Source: Insolitispirillum peregrinum
Lineage (GTDB): Bacteria; Pseudomonadota; Alphaproteobacteria; Rhodospirillales; Rhodospirillaceae
NCBI RefSeq assembly: GCF_042665255.1
Contig: NZ_JBHTCD010000019.1
Length of the DNA stretch: 64,000 nucleotides
Direction: 5' to 3' (one strand)
Part shown: positions 1 to 8,989 of the stretch, piece after piece
Layout: each line of letters begins with the position of its first letter
Position numbering within the stretch: the stretch's first letter is position 1
Program-made: the position numbers and the translations under genes
The notes under the pieces: generated by a model
Database searches by the model: none
What the model was told of the DNA's origin: nothing
The model's input: only the letters and a program-made list of their open reading frames with translations

Positions 1-64
1 CCAGATGCTGTTTTTGATAAAAACAGTGCGACTGCAAAAAATTGCATCTTTTAGCCATTGAAAG

Positions 65-103
65 AAGGGGGATACCTCGCCAAGATTGGGGTATCCCCCT
101 TTG
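65..103 (+). terminator. Rho-independent terminator of an upstream gene
   Basis: A 12-bp perfect stem (AAGGGGGATACC at 65-76, GGTATCCCCCTT at 90-101) is followed by a short T run. It would end transcription of a gene lying left of the window. In many alphaproteobacteria the gene before clpP is tig (trigger factor), but that gene is not visible here. Confidence 0.75.
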
Positions 104-299
104 TTGTGTCCGGGTGCCGGATAATTGTCCCCCCTCCCTTTCCGGCACTGCCTGATGGTCCTATATCCAGAGACTGTTGCGGGTTGCCCCGGACACCCCC
201 ACCCCGATTGCCCCGGCATGCTGTTTATATGCATGGGGTCTGATATCTGTCATGGTGCCATCCTTGCGTGGCGCGTCACCCAGATTGAAAGGCGCTAGA

Positions 300-944
300 A
301 TGAGAGAGCGGGATCCTTACGACGTTTATATGAACACTCTGGTGCCGATGGTTATCGAACAGACCAACCGCGGTGAGCGGTCGTTCGACATCTATTCGCG
401 CCTGTTGAAGGAACGCATCATTTTCCTGACCGGTCAGGTCAATGATTATGTGTCGAGCCTGATTTGCGCCCAGTTCCTGTTCCTGGAGTCTGAAAACCCG
501 AGCAAGGACATTGCCTTCTACATCAACTCCCCCGGTGGGGTGGTGACGTCGGGGCTGGCGATGTATGACACCATGCAGTACATCCGTTGCGACGTTTCGA
601 CCCTGTGTATCGGTCAGGCGGCGTCGATGGGGTCGCTGTTGCTGGCTGCCGGTGCGCCGGGCAAGCGTTATTCCCTGCCGAACTCGCGCATCATGATCCA
701 CCAGCCGTCCGGCGGGTTCCAGGGGCAGGCGACCGACATTGAAATCCACGCCCGCGAAATCCTCAGCCTGCGTGCCCGCCTGAATGGCATTTATGCCCAG
801 CACTGCGGTCGCGATGTCGAAGATATCGAGCGCGCGATGGAGCGTGACAACTTCATGCCGGCAGAAGACGCCAAGGCTTTTGGTCTGATTGACGAAGTGG
901 TTGCCGCCCGTCCGAAGGGCAGCGACGACGCTTCGGCATCCTGA
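300..944 (+). CDS. clpP: ATP-dependent Clp protease proteolytic subunit ClpP
   Basis: Serine peptidase that forms the tetradecameric proteolytic chamber and degrades unfolded or tagged cytoplasmic proteins fed to it by ClpX or ClpA. The 214-residue product has the usual family length. It shows the active-site context GQAASMGSLLL (nucleophilic Ser) and the histidine motif SRIMIHQPSGG. The frame is open further upstream (to 177), but homologues begin near MRERDPYDVYMNTLVP, so the ATG at 300 is chosen; an AAAGG lies upstream. clpX follows after a 255-bp gap in the conserved clpP-clpX-lon order. Identification is secure; only the exact start is uncertain. Confidence 0.97.
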   Translation: MRERDPYDVYMNTLVPMVIEQTNRGERSFDIYSRLLKERIIFLTGQVNDYVSSLICAQFLFLESENPSKDIAFYINSPGGVVTSGLAMYDTMQYIRCDVSTLCIGQAASMGSLLLAAGAPGKRYSLPNSRIMIHQPSGGFQGQATDIEIHAREILSLRARLNGIYAQHCGRDVEDIERAMERDNFMPAEDAKAFGLIDEVVAARPKGSDDASAS

Positions 945-1199
945 GCCGGTTCGGTTGGGGCGGGCCGGTGGCGGTTCGCCCCGCCGTCGCGGGGGACAGG
1001 GGGCAGTTCTCCGCTGTATGACGGCTTTTTGTCATTGTGTGTTGGTCAACGCTCCGGCTAACATTATGAAGAGAAGAAAGGGCCTCTCGGCCCGGTGTTT
1101 CTGGATGGTATGCCGGTCAGATCTTCGGGACGGTCCCGGATCAGCGAAACTCTTTCGCAGACTGCATATCGACAGGCCACCGCAAGGAGTGGAGATACA

Positions 1200-2471
1200 A
1201 TGAGCAAGTCCTCTGGCGGCGACTCAAAAAACACCCTCTATTGCTCGTTCTGCGGAAAGAGCCAACATGAGGTGCGCAAACTGATCGCGGGGCCGACCGT
1301 GTTCATCTGTGATGAATGCGTCGAGCTGTGTATGGATATCATTCGCGAAGAACACAAGACGACCCTTGTGAAATCCCGCGATGGTGTGCCGTCGCCGCGC
1401 GATATCATGGCCGTCCTTGATGACTATGTGATCGGGCAATCCCACGCAAAGCGGGTGCTGTCGGTTGCGGTGCATAACCATTACAAACGTCTGTCGGCAG
1501 GGGGGAAGGGCAGCGAAGTCGAAATCGCCAAATCCAACATCCTGCTGGTCGGTCCGACCGGTTGCGGCAAGACCCTGCTGGCCCAGACCCTGGCCCGCAT
1601 TCTGGACGTGCCGTTCACCATGGCCGATGCCACCACCCTGACCGAAGCCGGTTATGTGGGGGAAGACGTCGAAAACATCATCCTCAAGCTGTTGCAGGCG
1701 GCAGATTACAACGTCGAACGCGCCCAGCGCGGGATCGTCTATATCGACGAAATCGACAAGATTTCCCGCAAGTCGGACAACCCGTCGATCACCCGCGACG
1801 TGTCGGGCGAAGGCGTGCAGCAGGCCCTGCTGAAGATCATGGAAGGCACCGTTGCCTCGGTTCCGCCGCAGGGGGGCCGCAAGCATCCGCAGCAGGAATT
1901 CCTGCAGGTCGATACCACCAACATCCTGTTCATCTGCGGCGGCGCGTTCGCCGGTCTGGACCGGATCATCGGCATGCGCGGCAAGGGCACCTCGATCGGC
2001 TTTGGTGCCGATGTGCGTGACCCCGAACAGCGCAAGACCGGCGAGCTGCTGCGTGAAGTCGAACCGGAAGATCTGCTGAAGTACGGCCTGATCCCGGAAT
2101 TCGTCGGTCGTCTGCCGGTGCTGGCAACGCTGGAAGACCTGGACGAAGCGGCACTGATCCAGATCCTGACCGAGCCGAAGAATGCTCTGGTCAAGCAGTA
2201 TCAGCGCCTGTTCGACATGGAAAATACCCGCCTCAGCTTCAGCGACGACGCCCTGAAGTCGATCGCCACCAAGGCCATTGCCCGCAAGACCGGTGCCCGT
2301 GGCCTGCGGTCGATCATGGAAGCGATCCTGCTCGATACCATGTTTGACCTGCCGGGTCAGGAAGGTATCGAGGAAGTGGTGGTCAACAAGGAAGCTGCCG
2401 AACAGCGCGCCAAGCCATTGGTGATCTATGCTGATCGGGCTGCGGACGGGGTTGGGTCGACCAGCGCCTGA
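1200..2471 (+). CDS. clpX: ATP-dependent Clp protease ATP-binding subunit ClpX
   Basis: AAA+ unfoldase that recognises substrates, unfolds them and translocates them into ClpP. The 423-residue protein starts with the zinc-binding domain (CSFCGKSQHEV...FICDECVELC, four Cys), followed by Walker A (GPTGCGKTLLAQ), Walker B (IVYIDEIDKI), the GFGAD pore-region motif and sensor 2 (GARGLR). AAGGAG at 1184-1189 lies 10 nt before the ATG at 1200; the in-frame extension to 1095 has no homologous content. A terminator follows at 2506, so lon is probably transcribed from its own promoter. Confidence 0.97.
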   Translation: MSKSSGGDSKNTLYCSFCGKSQHEVRKLIAGPTVFICDECVELCMDIIREEHKTTLVKSRDGVPSPRDIMAVLDDYVIGQSHAKRVLSVAVHNHYKRLSAGGKGSEVEIAKSNILLVGPTGCGKTLLAQTLARILDVPFTMADATTLTEAGYVGEDVENIILKLLQAADYNVERAQRGIVYIDEIDKISRKSDNPSITRDVSGEGVQQALLKIMEGTVASVPPQGGRKHPQQEFLQVDTTNILFICGGAFAGLDRIIGMRGKGTSIGFGADVRDPEQRKTGELLREVEPEDLLKYGLIPEFVGRLPVLATLEDLDEAALIQILTEPKNALVKQYQRLFDMENTRLSFSDDALKSIATKAIARKTGARGLRSIMEAILLDTMFDLPGQEGIEEVVVNKEAAEQRAKPLVIYADRAADGVGSTSA

Positions 2472-2505
2472 TGCAGAACCCCGCAAGGGGCACGCTGTTG
2501 TCAAG

Positions 2506-2530
2506 GACGGGGCCGTTTGGCCCCGTCATT
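2506..2530 (+). terminator. Hairpin terminator after clpX
   Basis: GACGGGGCC (2506-2514), loop GTTT, GGCCCCGTC (2519-2527), a 9-bp perfect GC-rich stem. The following bases are ATTCCCC rather than a T run, so termination efficiency is uncertain. Its position 35 bp past clpX fits a terminator. Confidence 0.6.
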
Positions 2531-2691
2531 CCCCCGAACTGGCAGCAAACGTGTGATAAAATGATTGCTTTACAGGAATGCGTTAAGGGTTTTCTGTTTT
2601 GATCACCCTACAGGCGGCAGATTAGCCCACAAGGGGGCTGCCAACTGTGAAAAATGGGGGCATACGTCGTCGCTGGGGCTTTCCTGGGACG

Positions 2692-2729
2692 GCATTTACA
2701 GCCGTCAAGTCTGTTGTAGCCGTAAATGC
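2692..2729. promoter_or_regulatory. Inverted repeat upstream of lon
   Basis: GCATTTAC (2692-2699) and GTAAATGC (2722-2729) form a perfect 8-bp inverted repeat with a 22-nt centre. Pairing continues imperfectly for a few bases inward. It lies about 110 bp before the lon start and just upstream of a TATATC that could be a -10. It may be an operator or part of a heat-shock promoter region, but I do not recognise a clear sigma-32 box. The rest of 2531-2837 holds no gene. Confidence 0.35.
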
Positions 2730-2837
2730 TCCCTATATCATGATCCAGTCCCCCGCACGCCGCAGGGGATGGATAGTGTAAGACAGCGCGGGCCGTTACC
2801 GTCAGGTTAAGGTCTTGCCTTAGTGACGAGGTACATT

Positions 2838-5237
2838 GTGACCGGCCGAACTCAAACATTCCCGGTCCTGCCGTTGCGGGACATTGTCGTTTTCCCTCAT
2901 ATGATCGTGCCGCTGTTCGTGGGGCGCGACAAGAGCGTGCGTGCTCTGGAAGACGTCATGGCCGATGACAAGCAGATCCTGCTGGTCGCCCAGAAGAATG
3001 CTGCGCAGGATGATCCTGGCCCCGACGACATCTATGCGGTCGGGACCGTTTCGACGGTTCTGCAGTTGTTAAAACTGCCGGACGGGACCGTCAAGGTGCT
3101 GGTCGAAGGGGGCGAACGCGCCAAAATCGCGCGCTATACCGACCGCGAAGAATTTTTCGAAGCCGAAGCCGAACTGCTCGACGATCAGAGCGATGACAGC
3201 CAGGAGCTGGAAGCACTCGCCCGCTCGGTGATCTCGCAGTTCGAACAGTATCTGAAGCTGAACAAAAAGATTCCGCCGGAAGTGCTGGTGTCGATCAACC
3301 AGATCGAAGACCCTGCCAAGCTGGCCGATACCATTGCCTCGCACCTGTCGCTGAAGATCGCCGAAAAGCAGGAACTGCTGGAAAGCGCGACGATCTCCGA
3401 GCGTCTGGAGCGGGTCTATGGTCACATGGAATCCGAAATTGGCGTGCTGCAGGTCGAAAAGAAGATCCGCAACCGCGTCAAGCGCCAGATGGAAAAGACC
3501 CAGCGCGAGTACTATCTGAATGAGCAGATGAAGGCCATTCAGAAGGAACTGGGTGAAGGCGAAGACGGCAAGGACGAAACGGCCGAAATCGAAGAGCGGA
3601 TTCAAAAGACCCGCCTGTCGAAGGAAGCCCGTGAAAAGGCCGATGGCGAGCTGAAGAAGCTGCGCTCGATGAGCCCGATGTCCGCCGAAGCGACGGTGGT
3701 GCGTAACTACCTCGACTGGATTTTGTCCATTCCGTGGAAAAAGCGCTCCAAGGTCGATACCGACCTGAAAAAGGCCAAAAAGATCCTCGATGTCGATCAC
3801 TATGGTCTGGAAAAGGTCAAGGAACGCATTCTCGAATATTTAGCGGTGCAGGCGCGGACCCGAAAGGTCAAAGGCCCGATCCTGTGTCTGGTCGGCCCGC
3901 CGGGCGTGGGGAAAACCTCGCTGGGCAAGTCGATCGGCAAGGCGACCAACCGTACCTTCGTCCGCATGAGCCTTGGCGGCGTTCGCGATGAGTCCGAAAT
4001 TCGTGGCCATCGCCGGACCTACATCGGCTCGATGCCGGGCAAGGTCATTCAGGGCATGAAAAAGGCCAAGACCTCCAACCCGCTGTTCCTGCTGGACGAA
4101 GTGGACAAGCTGGGGGCCGATTGGCGCGGCGATCCGTCGTCTGCCCTGCTCGAAGTGCTGGACCCGGAACAGAACGCCACCTTCCAGGATCACTATCTGG
4201 AAGTGGACTATGACCTGTCCGACGTGATGTTCGTCTGTACGGCCAACTCGCTGCGTATGCCGCAGCCGCTGCTGGACCGTATGGAAATCATCCGTCTGTC
4301 CGGCTACACCGAAGACGAGAAGGTGGAAATTTCCCGCCGTCACCTGATCCCCAAGCAGATGGAAGCCCACGGGCTGAAGGCTGAAGAGTGGTCGGTGTCG
4401 GAACAGGCCCTGCGTGATCTGGTCCGCTATTACACCCGCGAAGCCGGGGTTCGTAATCTGGAACGTGAAATCGCTGGTCTGGCCCGCAAGGCGATCAAGG
4501 ATATCATGATGAAGGGTGTCACCAAGGTGACGGTGACGCCGCGCAATCTGGAAAAGTTCGCTGGTGTGCGGAAGTTCCGCTATGGCGAAGCCGAAATGGA
4601 AGATCTGGTGGGTGTTGTCACCGGTCTGGCGTGGACCGAAGTCGGCGGCGATCTGCTGTCGATCGAGTCGATCACCGTGCCGGGCAAGGGCAAATTCACC
4701 CTGACCGGCCAGTTGGGCGACGTGATGAAAGAGTCGATCGAGGCGGCGCGGTCCTATACCCGTTCCCGTGCGGTCAGCTTTGGAATCAAGCCGACCATCT
4801 TCGACAAAAAGGACATCCATGTGCACGTCCCCGAAGGGGCAACGCCAAAGGATGGCCCGTCGGCAGGGATTGCGATGTGTACCGCCATCGTTTCCACTCT
4901 GACCGGTATTCCGATCCGGGCTGATGTGGCGATGACCGGGGAAATCACCCTGCGTGGTCGTGTGCTGCCGATCGGTGGTCTGAAGGAAAAGCTGCTGGCG
5001 GCTCTGCGCGGTGGCATCAAGACCGTGCTGATCCCCAAGGATAACGAAAAAGACCTGACCGAGATCCCGGACAATGTGAAAAAAGGTCTGAAGATCATTC
5101 CGGTGTCGGTGGTTGACGAAGTGTTGGCCCACGCCCTCAGCAGGCCGGTCGTTCCGATCGAGTGGCATGAAGAGGAAGAGGTGGCCGCGGTCAAGACCGA
5201 GGTCGAAAGTGAAGAGGCTGCGGCTCGCCCGCACTGA
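2838..5237 (+). CDS. lon: ATP-dependent protease Lon (LonA)
   Basis: Cytoplasmic AAA+ serine protease that removes misfolded proteins and short-lived regulators. The protein is about 800 residues, normal for LonA. Order: N-terminal substrate domain (FPVLPLRDIVVFPHMIVPLFVGR), coiled coil, AAA+ module with Walker A GPPGVGKTS and Walker B FLLDEVDKLG, then the protease domain with catalytic Ser in TPKDGPSAGIAM and Lys in GGLKEKLLAA. Two GTG starts are possible, 2823 and 2838. GAGG at 2828-2831, six bases before 2838, favours the latter. A strong terminator follows at 5261. In many relatives hupB and a tRNA-Val come directly after lon; here they sit 25 kb downstream. Confidence 0.97.
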   Translation: MTGRTQTFPVLPLRDIVVFPHMIVPLFVGRDKSVRALEDVMADDKQILLVAQKNAAQDDPGPDDIYAVGTVSTVLQLLKLPDGTVKVLVEGGERAKIARYTDREEFFEAEAELLDDQSDDSQELEALARSVISQFEQYLKLNKKIPPEVLVSINQIEDPAKLADTIASHLSLKIAEKQELLESATISERLERVYGHMESEIGVLQVEKKIRNRVKRQMEKTQREYYLNEQMKAIQKELGEGEDGKDETAEIEERIQKTRLSKEAREKADGELKKLRSMSPMSAEATVVRNYLDWILSIPWKKRSKVDTDLKKAKKILDVDHYGLEKVKERILEYLAVQARTRKVKGPILCLVGPPGVGKTSLGKSIGKATNRTFVRMSLGGVRDESEIRGHRRTYIGSMPGKVIQGMKKAKTSNPLFLLDEVDKLGADWRGDPSSALLEVLDPEQNATFQDHYLEVDYDLSDVMFVCTANSLRMPQPLLDRMEIIRLSGYTEDEKVEISRRHLIPKQMEAHGLKAEEWSVSEQALRDLVRYYTREAGVRNLEREIAGLARKAIKDIMMKGVTKVTVTPRNLEKFAGVRKFRYGEAEMEDLVGVVTGLAWTEVGGDLLSIESITVPGKGKFTLTGQLGDVMKESIEAARSYTRSRAVSFGIKPTIFDKKDIHVHVPEGATPKDGPSAGIAMCTAIVSTLTGIPIRADVAMTGEITLRGRVLPIGGLKEKLLAALRGGIKTVLIPKDNEKDLTEIPDNVKKGLKIIPVSVVDEVLAHALSRPVVPIEWHEEEEVAAVKTEVESEEAAARPH

Positions 5238-5260
5238 TCCGCAGACAACGGTTTGAATGA

Positions 5261-5298
5261 AAATCCCCCGGCGATATGGCTCGCCGGGGGATTTTTTT
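5261..5298 (+). terminator. Strong intrinsic terminator after lon
   Basis: A 14-bp perfect stem (5261-5274 with 5281-5294, TATGGC loop) ends in a run of seven T. It is a textbook Rho-independent terminator for lon. Confidence 0.92.
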
Positions 5299-5476
5299 CG
5301 GGGGTGCTGTGCGTGCAGGGCATGGCGGGATGATTTGGTTGCACTTTTCGGCGGCAGAAGAGTCTTTTATGCTGACAGTCCTGTCATTAAGGTACAAGTT
5401 TTGTCTGAAACGATGTACCGCACACATCCATGCCAAGGCTGTTCGGCACAGATCAGCCTGATATCAGGAAATTACC

Positions 5477-6025
5477 ATGGCCCGCGCCCCTCTGAAATCA
5501 CCTGTCCCTTTGGTGGACGGGCAGCAAGACCCCTTGGCATTGGATCACTTTGTGCCGTACCGGGTATCGGTGCTGTCGAACATCATCAGCCGTTCGGTGG
5601 CGCAGTTGTATGCGTCCCGGTTTGAACTGACCATTCCGGAATGGCGGGTGATGGTGGTGCTGGGGCAGGAAGAGGCCATTGGCGAGACGATGTGCGCCAA
5701 CTCCGTCGCCATGCGGACGGCGATGGACAAGGTGCAGGTCAGCCGGGCGGTATCGCGGATGTTGCAGGCCGGGTTGATTGACCGGGCGATTGATCGTGAT
5801 GACCGGCGGCGGTCTGTTCTGCGCCTGACCGAAAAGGGCCATCAGGTTTATGCCGAAATCGTTCCGGCAGCCTTGAAATATGAAGCCGAGTTGCTGGCAA
5901 CGCTGAGTGATGAGCAGCGCGACAGTCTGAACAACCTGATTTCGGTCCTGACGACGGCGGCTCGTGATCTCGAAAGTGCGGTTTTGGGCCGCCGCGCTCG
6001 CGCTGTGGTGCGCGACGAGGAATAA
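5477..6025 (+). CDS. MarR-family transcriptional regulator
   Basis: A 182-residue winged-helix regulator. LTIPEWRVMVVL marks helix 2, MDKVQVSRAVSRMLQAGLI is the recognition helix, and DRDDRRRSVLRLTEKG forms the wing typical of MarR proteins, which act as dimers and often respond to small aromatic ligands or oxidants. It lies alone between the lon terminator and a repeat element, so its target cannot be inferred from a co-transcribed gene. The nearest neighbour is the convergent HMA metallochaperone gene. Start ATG 5477 is the first in frame with MarR similarity. Confidence 0.88.
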   Translation: MARAPLKSPVPLVDGQQDPLALDHFVPYRVSVLSNIISRSVAQLYASRFELTIPEWRVMVVLGQEEAIGETMCANSVAMRTAMDKVQVSRAVSRMLQAGLIDRAIDRDDRRRSVLRLTEKGHQVYAEIVPAALKYEAELLATLSDEQRDSLNNLISVLTTAARDLESAVLGRRARAVVRDEE

Positions 6026-6044
6026 CGCTGTAAGGAAACAAGGA

Positions 6045-6125
6045 TGTGGAGCGCTGCTCCACACCTCGCTGGGGCCAGTCGGCCCCAGACCCCATTCCTT
6101 TGATATTTATAGAAAAAAGGGAATT
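6045..6125 (-). repeat. REP-like two-hairpin repeat, copy 1
   Basis: TGGAGC-GCT-GCTCCA hairpin, ACCTCGC, then GGGGCC...GGCCCC hairpin, ACCCCATTCCTTTGATA and an A-rich end. Eight further copies of the same module are found in the window. Here it lies between the convergent marR and HMA genes. Confidence 0.85.
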
Positions 6126-6176
6126 GGGCAGTAGTCCATTCTCCTGCGTCGACTGTCCTGTCGTTGCATCACTACC

Positions 6177-6380
6177 TCAGAGCACCGGCCCCATGAAATC
6201 AAAGCCAGCGGCATCGACGGCGCGGCGGACGGCATCGTCGCTGGCCGGTTCGACGCTGACGGTTTTCTTGTCGAGATCGACAACCACGTTCGCTGCCGGA
6301 ATTTCCTTCAGGATGGCTTGCCGGACGCCATTGGCGCAGCCTTGGCAGGTCATGCCGCCGACGCTGTACAGCTTTTGCAT
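6177..6380 (-). CDS. Heavy-metal-associated (HMA) domain protein, copper-chaperone-like
   Basis: A 67-residue ferredoxin-like-fold metal-binding protein of the CopZ/Atx1 type. The motif GMTCQGCANGV gives the two cysteines (MxCxxC) that bind Cu(I) or a similar soft metal. The length equals one HMA domain, and there is no signal peptide, so it acts in the cytoplasm. No copper ATPase is adjacent. Metal specificity cannot be told from sequence. Confidence 0.85.
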   Translation of the reverse strand: MQKLYSVGGMTCQGCANGVRQAILKEIPAANVVVDLDKKTVSVEPASDDAVRRAVDAAGFDFMGPVL

Positions 6381-6466
6381 TTGTCTCTCTCCTGTTCAGG
6401 GGTGTGGGTTTTTATCTCTCGGATAAAGGTCGGTTTGCAGTATAAAGCAAGCGCGAAATACCTGCC

Positions 6467-8536
6467 ATGCCTCTATCAATCAAGGTTCCGGCGCTGATGA
6501 TGTCAGATACCCCCATTTCCGATGATGCCCTGACCGGTGAAGGCTTGGGTCTGCCCGGAATTGAATGGGGGGAAGACGGGGTGCCGCGGTCGCAACGATT
6601 CGACGACGTTTATTTTTCCCTGCACGATGGATGGGCCGAAAGCCGCCATGTCTTTCTGGATGGCTGTGCCTTGCCCGCCCGCTGGCGGGGATGCGAGCGG
6701 TTTGTGGTGGCGGAAGCGGGCTTTGGCACCGGGCGCAATTTCCTGCTGACCTGGTTGAGCTGGCGATCTGATCCGCAGAGATCAGCCACCCTGGACTTTA
6801 TTTCGGTCGAAGGCTTTCCGCTGACGCAACAGGATTTGCAGCGGGCTTTGGTGGATTTGCCGGACCCGGCGATGGCGCCGTTGGCGGCTGAACTGGTTGC
6901 GGCGTGGCCGGTGCGGCAGCCGGGCTTCCATCTGCGTCTGTTTGATGGCGGGCGGGTGCGGTTGTTGCTGCTGTTCGGAACGGTGGCCGAGGTGTTGCCG
7001 CAACTGGCTGTGCCACCGGGAGGGCTGGTGGATAGCTGGTATCTGGACGGCTTTGCTCCGGCAAAGAACCCGGACATGTGGAGCGATGACGTGTTTGCGC
7101 AGGTGGCGCGGCTGTCGCGCCCCGATGCCCGCTTTGCCACCTATGCCGCCGCAGGATTTGTGCGGCGAGGGCTGGAGCAGGTGGGCTTTGCCGTCGAGCG
7201 GCGGGCCGGGTTTGCCCACAAGCGGGAATGTCTGGCGGGCCGCTTTGTCGCAAAGCTGACGGAACAGCACACTGCGCCATGGTTTGCGCCTCCGGCTCCG
7301 CTGGTCGCCGGGGCGCGGGTGGCCATTGTTGGCGCCGGGGTGGCGGGATGCGCGCTGGCGGCGGCTTTGTCGCGGCGGGGGCTGGTTCCGCTGCTGTTTG
7401 ACCGGCACGGACAGGCAGGAACCGAAGGCTCCGGCAACCCCTGTGGCTTGCTGAAGCCGCGCTTGACCGTCGATGGCGGTGTGCATGGGCGCTTTTACAG
7501 TCAGGCGACCCTCTATGCGATGGCCTTGCTGCCGCAAACGCTGTGGGTGGGCAAGGGGATTTTCCATCTTGCGCGCGATGCCGAAGAGGCCGCGCTGGTG
7601 CAGCGGTTGGCCCGCACCCTGCCGCCAGGGCACGCGGTGCCGATGGATGCCGGGCAGGCGCAGCAGCTCTGTGGGGTGGAGGCTCCGTTTGGTGGGCTGT
7701 GGTTCCCCCATGCCGGGGCCATTCGTCCGCCAGAGGTCTGCCGCTGGCTGCTGGAGCAGGCGGAGCAGCCCATTCCGGTGCGCACCGCAACCGCCGAGCC
7801 TCCCCAGCCGCTCCCCGATGGCGGCTGGCTGATGGCTGGCGAACAGGTCGAGGCGGTGGTGCTGGCCGCCGGGCCATTCAGTCGCTTGCTGTGGCCGGAT
7901 GCCGAGCTGCCGATCCATGCCAACCGGGGGCAGATCAGCCTGTGGTCGGAACCGGACAACGGGACCGGCTCGTCACCATCGGCGGCACTGTCGTTTGGCG
8001 GCTATCTGTCGCCACGTTTTACCGATCAGCAGGAGCGGGCGGTGCGGGTGCTGGGGGCGACCTATCGCCGCTGGCCCGATCTGGCCGATGAGGGATGGCG
8101 TGGACTGGATGACACGGATCATCAGGCGGTCACAGACCTGTTGGAAAACCATTTGCCTGCTCAGGCGGCGGCACTGGCAAGCGGAGACGGGCGCATTGGC
8201 GGGCGGGCGGCCTTGCGGGCGACCATTGCCGACCATATGCCGTTGGCCGGGCCGCTGTTTTCCGCCACCGATTTCCGTGCCGACTTTGCCGATTTGCACC
8301 ACGGGCGGCGCTGGTCGGCCTATCCGCAGGCCCGCTGGACGGCCGGGCTGTACATTCTGGGCGGTCTGGGCTCACGCGGCTTTCAGACCGCGCCCCTGTT
8401 GGCCGAACACTTGGCAGCGGTGATGGTGGGTGCACCCTCACCGCTGCCACAGGATTTGTCCGAAGCCGTGCATCCGGCTCGTTTTCTGGTACGCAGCCTG
8501 CGCAAGCCGCCCGCCCGCAAGAGACGGTCTGAATAA
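6467..8536 (+). CDS. mnmC: Bifunctional tRNA mnm5s2U34 methyltransferase / FAD-dependent oxidoreductase MnmC
   Basis: Completes the wobble-uridine modification mnm5s2U34: the C-terminal FAD domain converts cmnm5 to nm5, and the N-terminal domain methylates it to mnm5 with S-adenosylmethionine. The 689-residue product has the N-terminal SAM-binding motif AEAGFGTGRNFLL and DGFAPAKNPDMW, then a Rossmann FAD motif VAIVGAGVAGCALAAAL near residue 285. The length fits the fused form. No good ribosome-binding site precedes 6467; an internal ATG (MMSDTP) about 10 codons in is an alternative start. The gene ends one base before the convergent 8538 gene. Confidence 0.93.
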   Translation: MPLSIKVPALMMSDTPISDDALTGEGLGLPGIEWGEDGVPRSQRFDDVYFSLHDGWAESRHVFLDGCALPARWRGCERFVVAEAGFGTGRNFLLTWLSWRSDPQRSATLDFISVEGFPLTQQDLQRALVDLPDPAMAPLAAELVAAWPVRQPGFHLRLFDGGRVRLLLLFGTVAEVLPQLAVPPGGLVDSWYLDGFAPAKNPDMWSDDVFAQVARLSRPDARFATYAAAGFVRRGLEQVGFAVERRAGFAHKRECLAGRFVAKLTEQHTAPWFAPPAPLVAGARVAIVGAGVAGCALAAALSRRGLVPLLFDRHGQAGTEGSGNPCGLLKPRLTVDGGVHGRFYSQATLYAMALLPQTLWVGKGIFHLARDAEEAALVQRLARTLPPGHAVPMDAGQAQQLCGVEAPFGGLWFPHAGAIRPPEVCRWLLEQAEQPIPVRTATAEPPQPLPDGGWLMAGEQVEAVVLAAGPFSRLLWPDAELPIHANRGQISLWSEPDNGTGSSPSAALSFGGYLSPRFTDQQERAVRVLGATYRRWPDLADEGWRGLDDTDHQAVTDLLENHLPAQAAALASGDGRIGGRAALRATIADHMPLAGPLFSATDFRADFADLHHGRRWSAYPQARWTAGLYILGGLGSRGFQTAPLLAEHLAAVMVGAPSPLPQDLSEAVHPARFLVRSLRKPPARKRRSE

Positions 8537-8537
8537 G

Positions 8538-8966
8538 TTATTCCCTGCCGTGCTTGCAGGGATTGCCGTTGGCGAGATTCGGACAGGTTTCGACATCACC
8601 GACGTGCTCGGGTTCGCCCAGACCAATCCAGGTATCAATGGCCTCGGGGTCAAAACCACAGCGCCGTTCCCCGGCCACCTCGATCAACGGGCGGCGGATC
8701 AACAGCGGTTCGGCCAGCATCATCGCCAGCGCACTGTCGGCGGTGGCGGCGGTCGGATCGACCTCGCCGGATTTGACCCGGGGGGCGGCCTTGTTGAACC
8801 AGTCGGCAACCGGCTTGTCAGCGAAAAAGGGTCGTAAGGTTTCTGCCGTCCATGGATGGGTCAGCAGCGAATGGGCTTCGACCGTATGGCCTGCGGCCTC
8901 CAACAGGGCTTTCTGGCGGGTGTTGTTGCGGCAACCGGGCTTTTCGTAAAAAACGACGTGAACCAT
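8538..8966 (-). CDS. ArsC/Spx-family nitrogenase-associated protein
   Basis: A 142-residue thioredoxin-fold protein of the ArsC-like family. It starts VHVVFYEKPGCRNNTRQKALLEAAG, with one N-terminal Cys in the position of the arsenate-reductase catalytic cysteine. Proteins like this are repeatedly found beside draTG and nif genes and are called nitrogenase-associated, but their reaction is not known to me. Start at 8966 has GGAG about 10 nt upstream; the longer frame adds only MTPENSA. It is 23 bp downstream of draG and probably in one operon with draT-draG. It is unlikely to be a true arsenate reductase given the context. Confidence 0.8.
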   Translation of the reverse strand: MVHVVFYEKPGCRNNTRQKALLEAAGHTVEAHSLLTHPWTAETLRPFFADKPVADWFNKAAPRVKSGEVDPTAATADSALAMMLAEPLLIRRPLIEVAGERRCGFDPEAIDTWIGLGEPEHVGDVETCPNLANGNPCKHGRE

Positions 8967-8989
8967 GGCAGAATTCTCCGGGGTCAAAA

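Noticed and set aside
945..1199. Terminator between clpP and clpX
   Set aside because: The region is GC-rich with several weak pairings but no single stable stem with a T run.
1224..2504. Long antisense frames over clpX, lon, nifD, nifK, gltA, pntB and dusA
   Set aside because: High G+C with strong third-position bias gives long open antisense frames. None has domain motifs or a plausible RBS.
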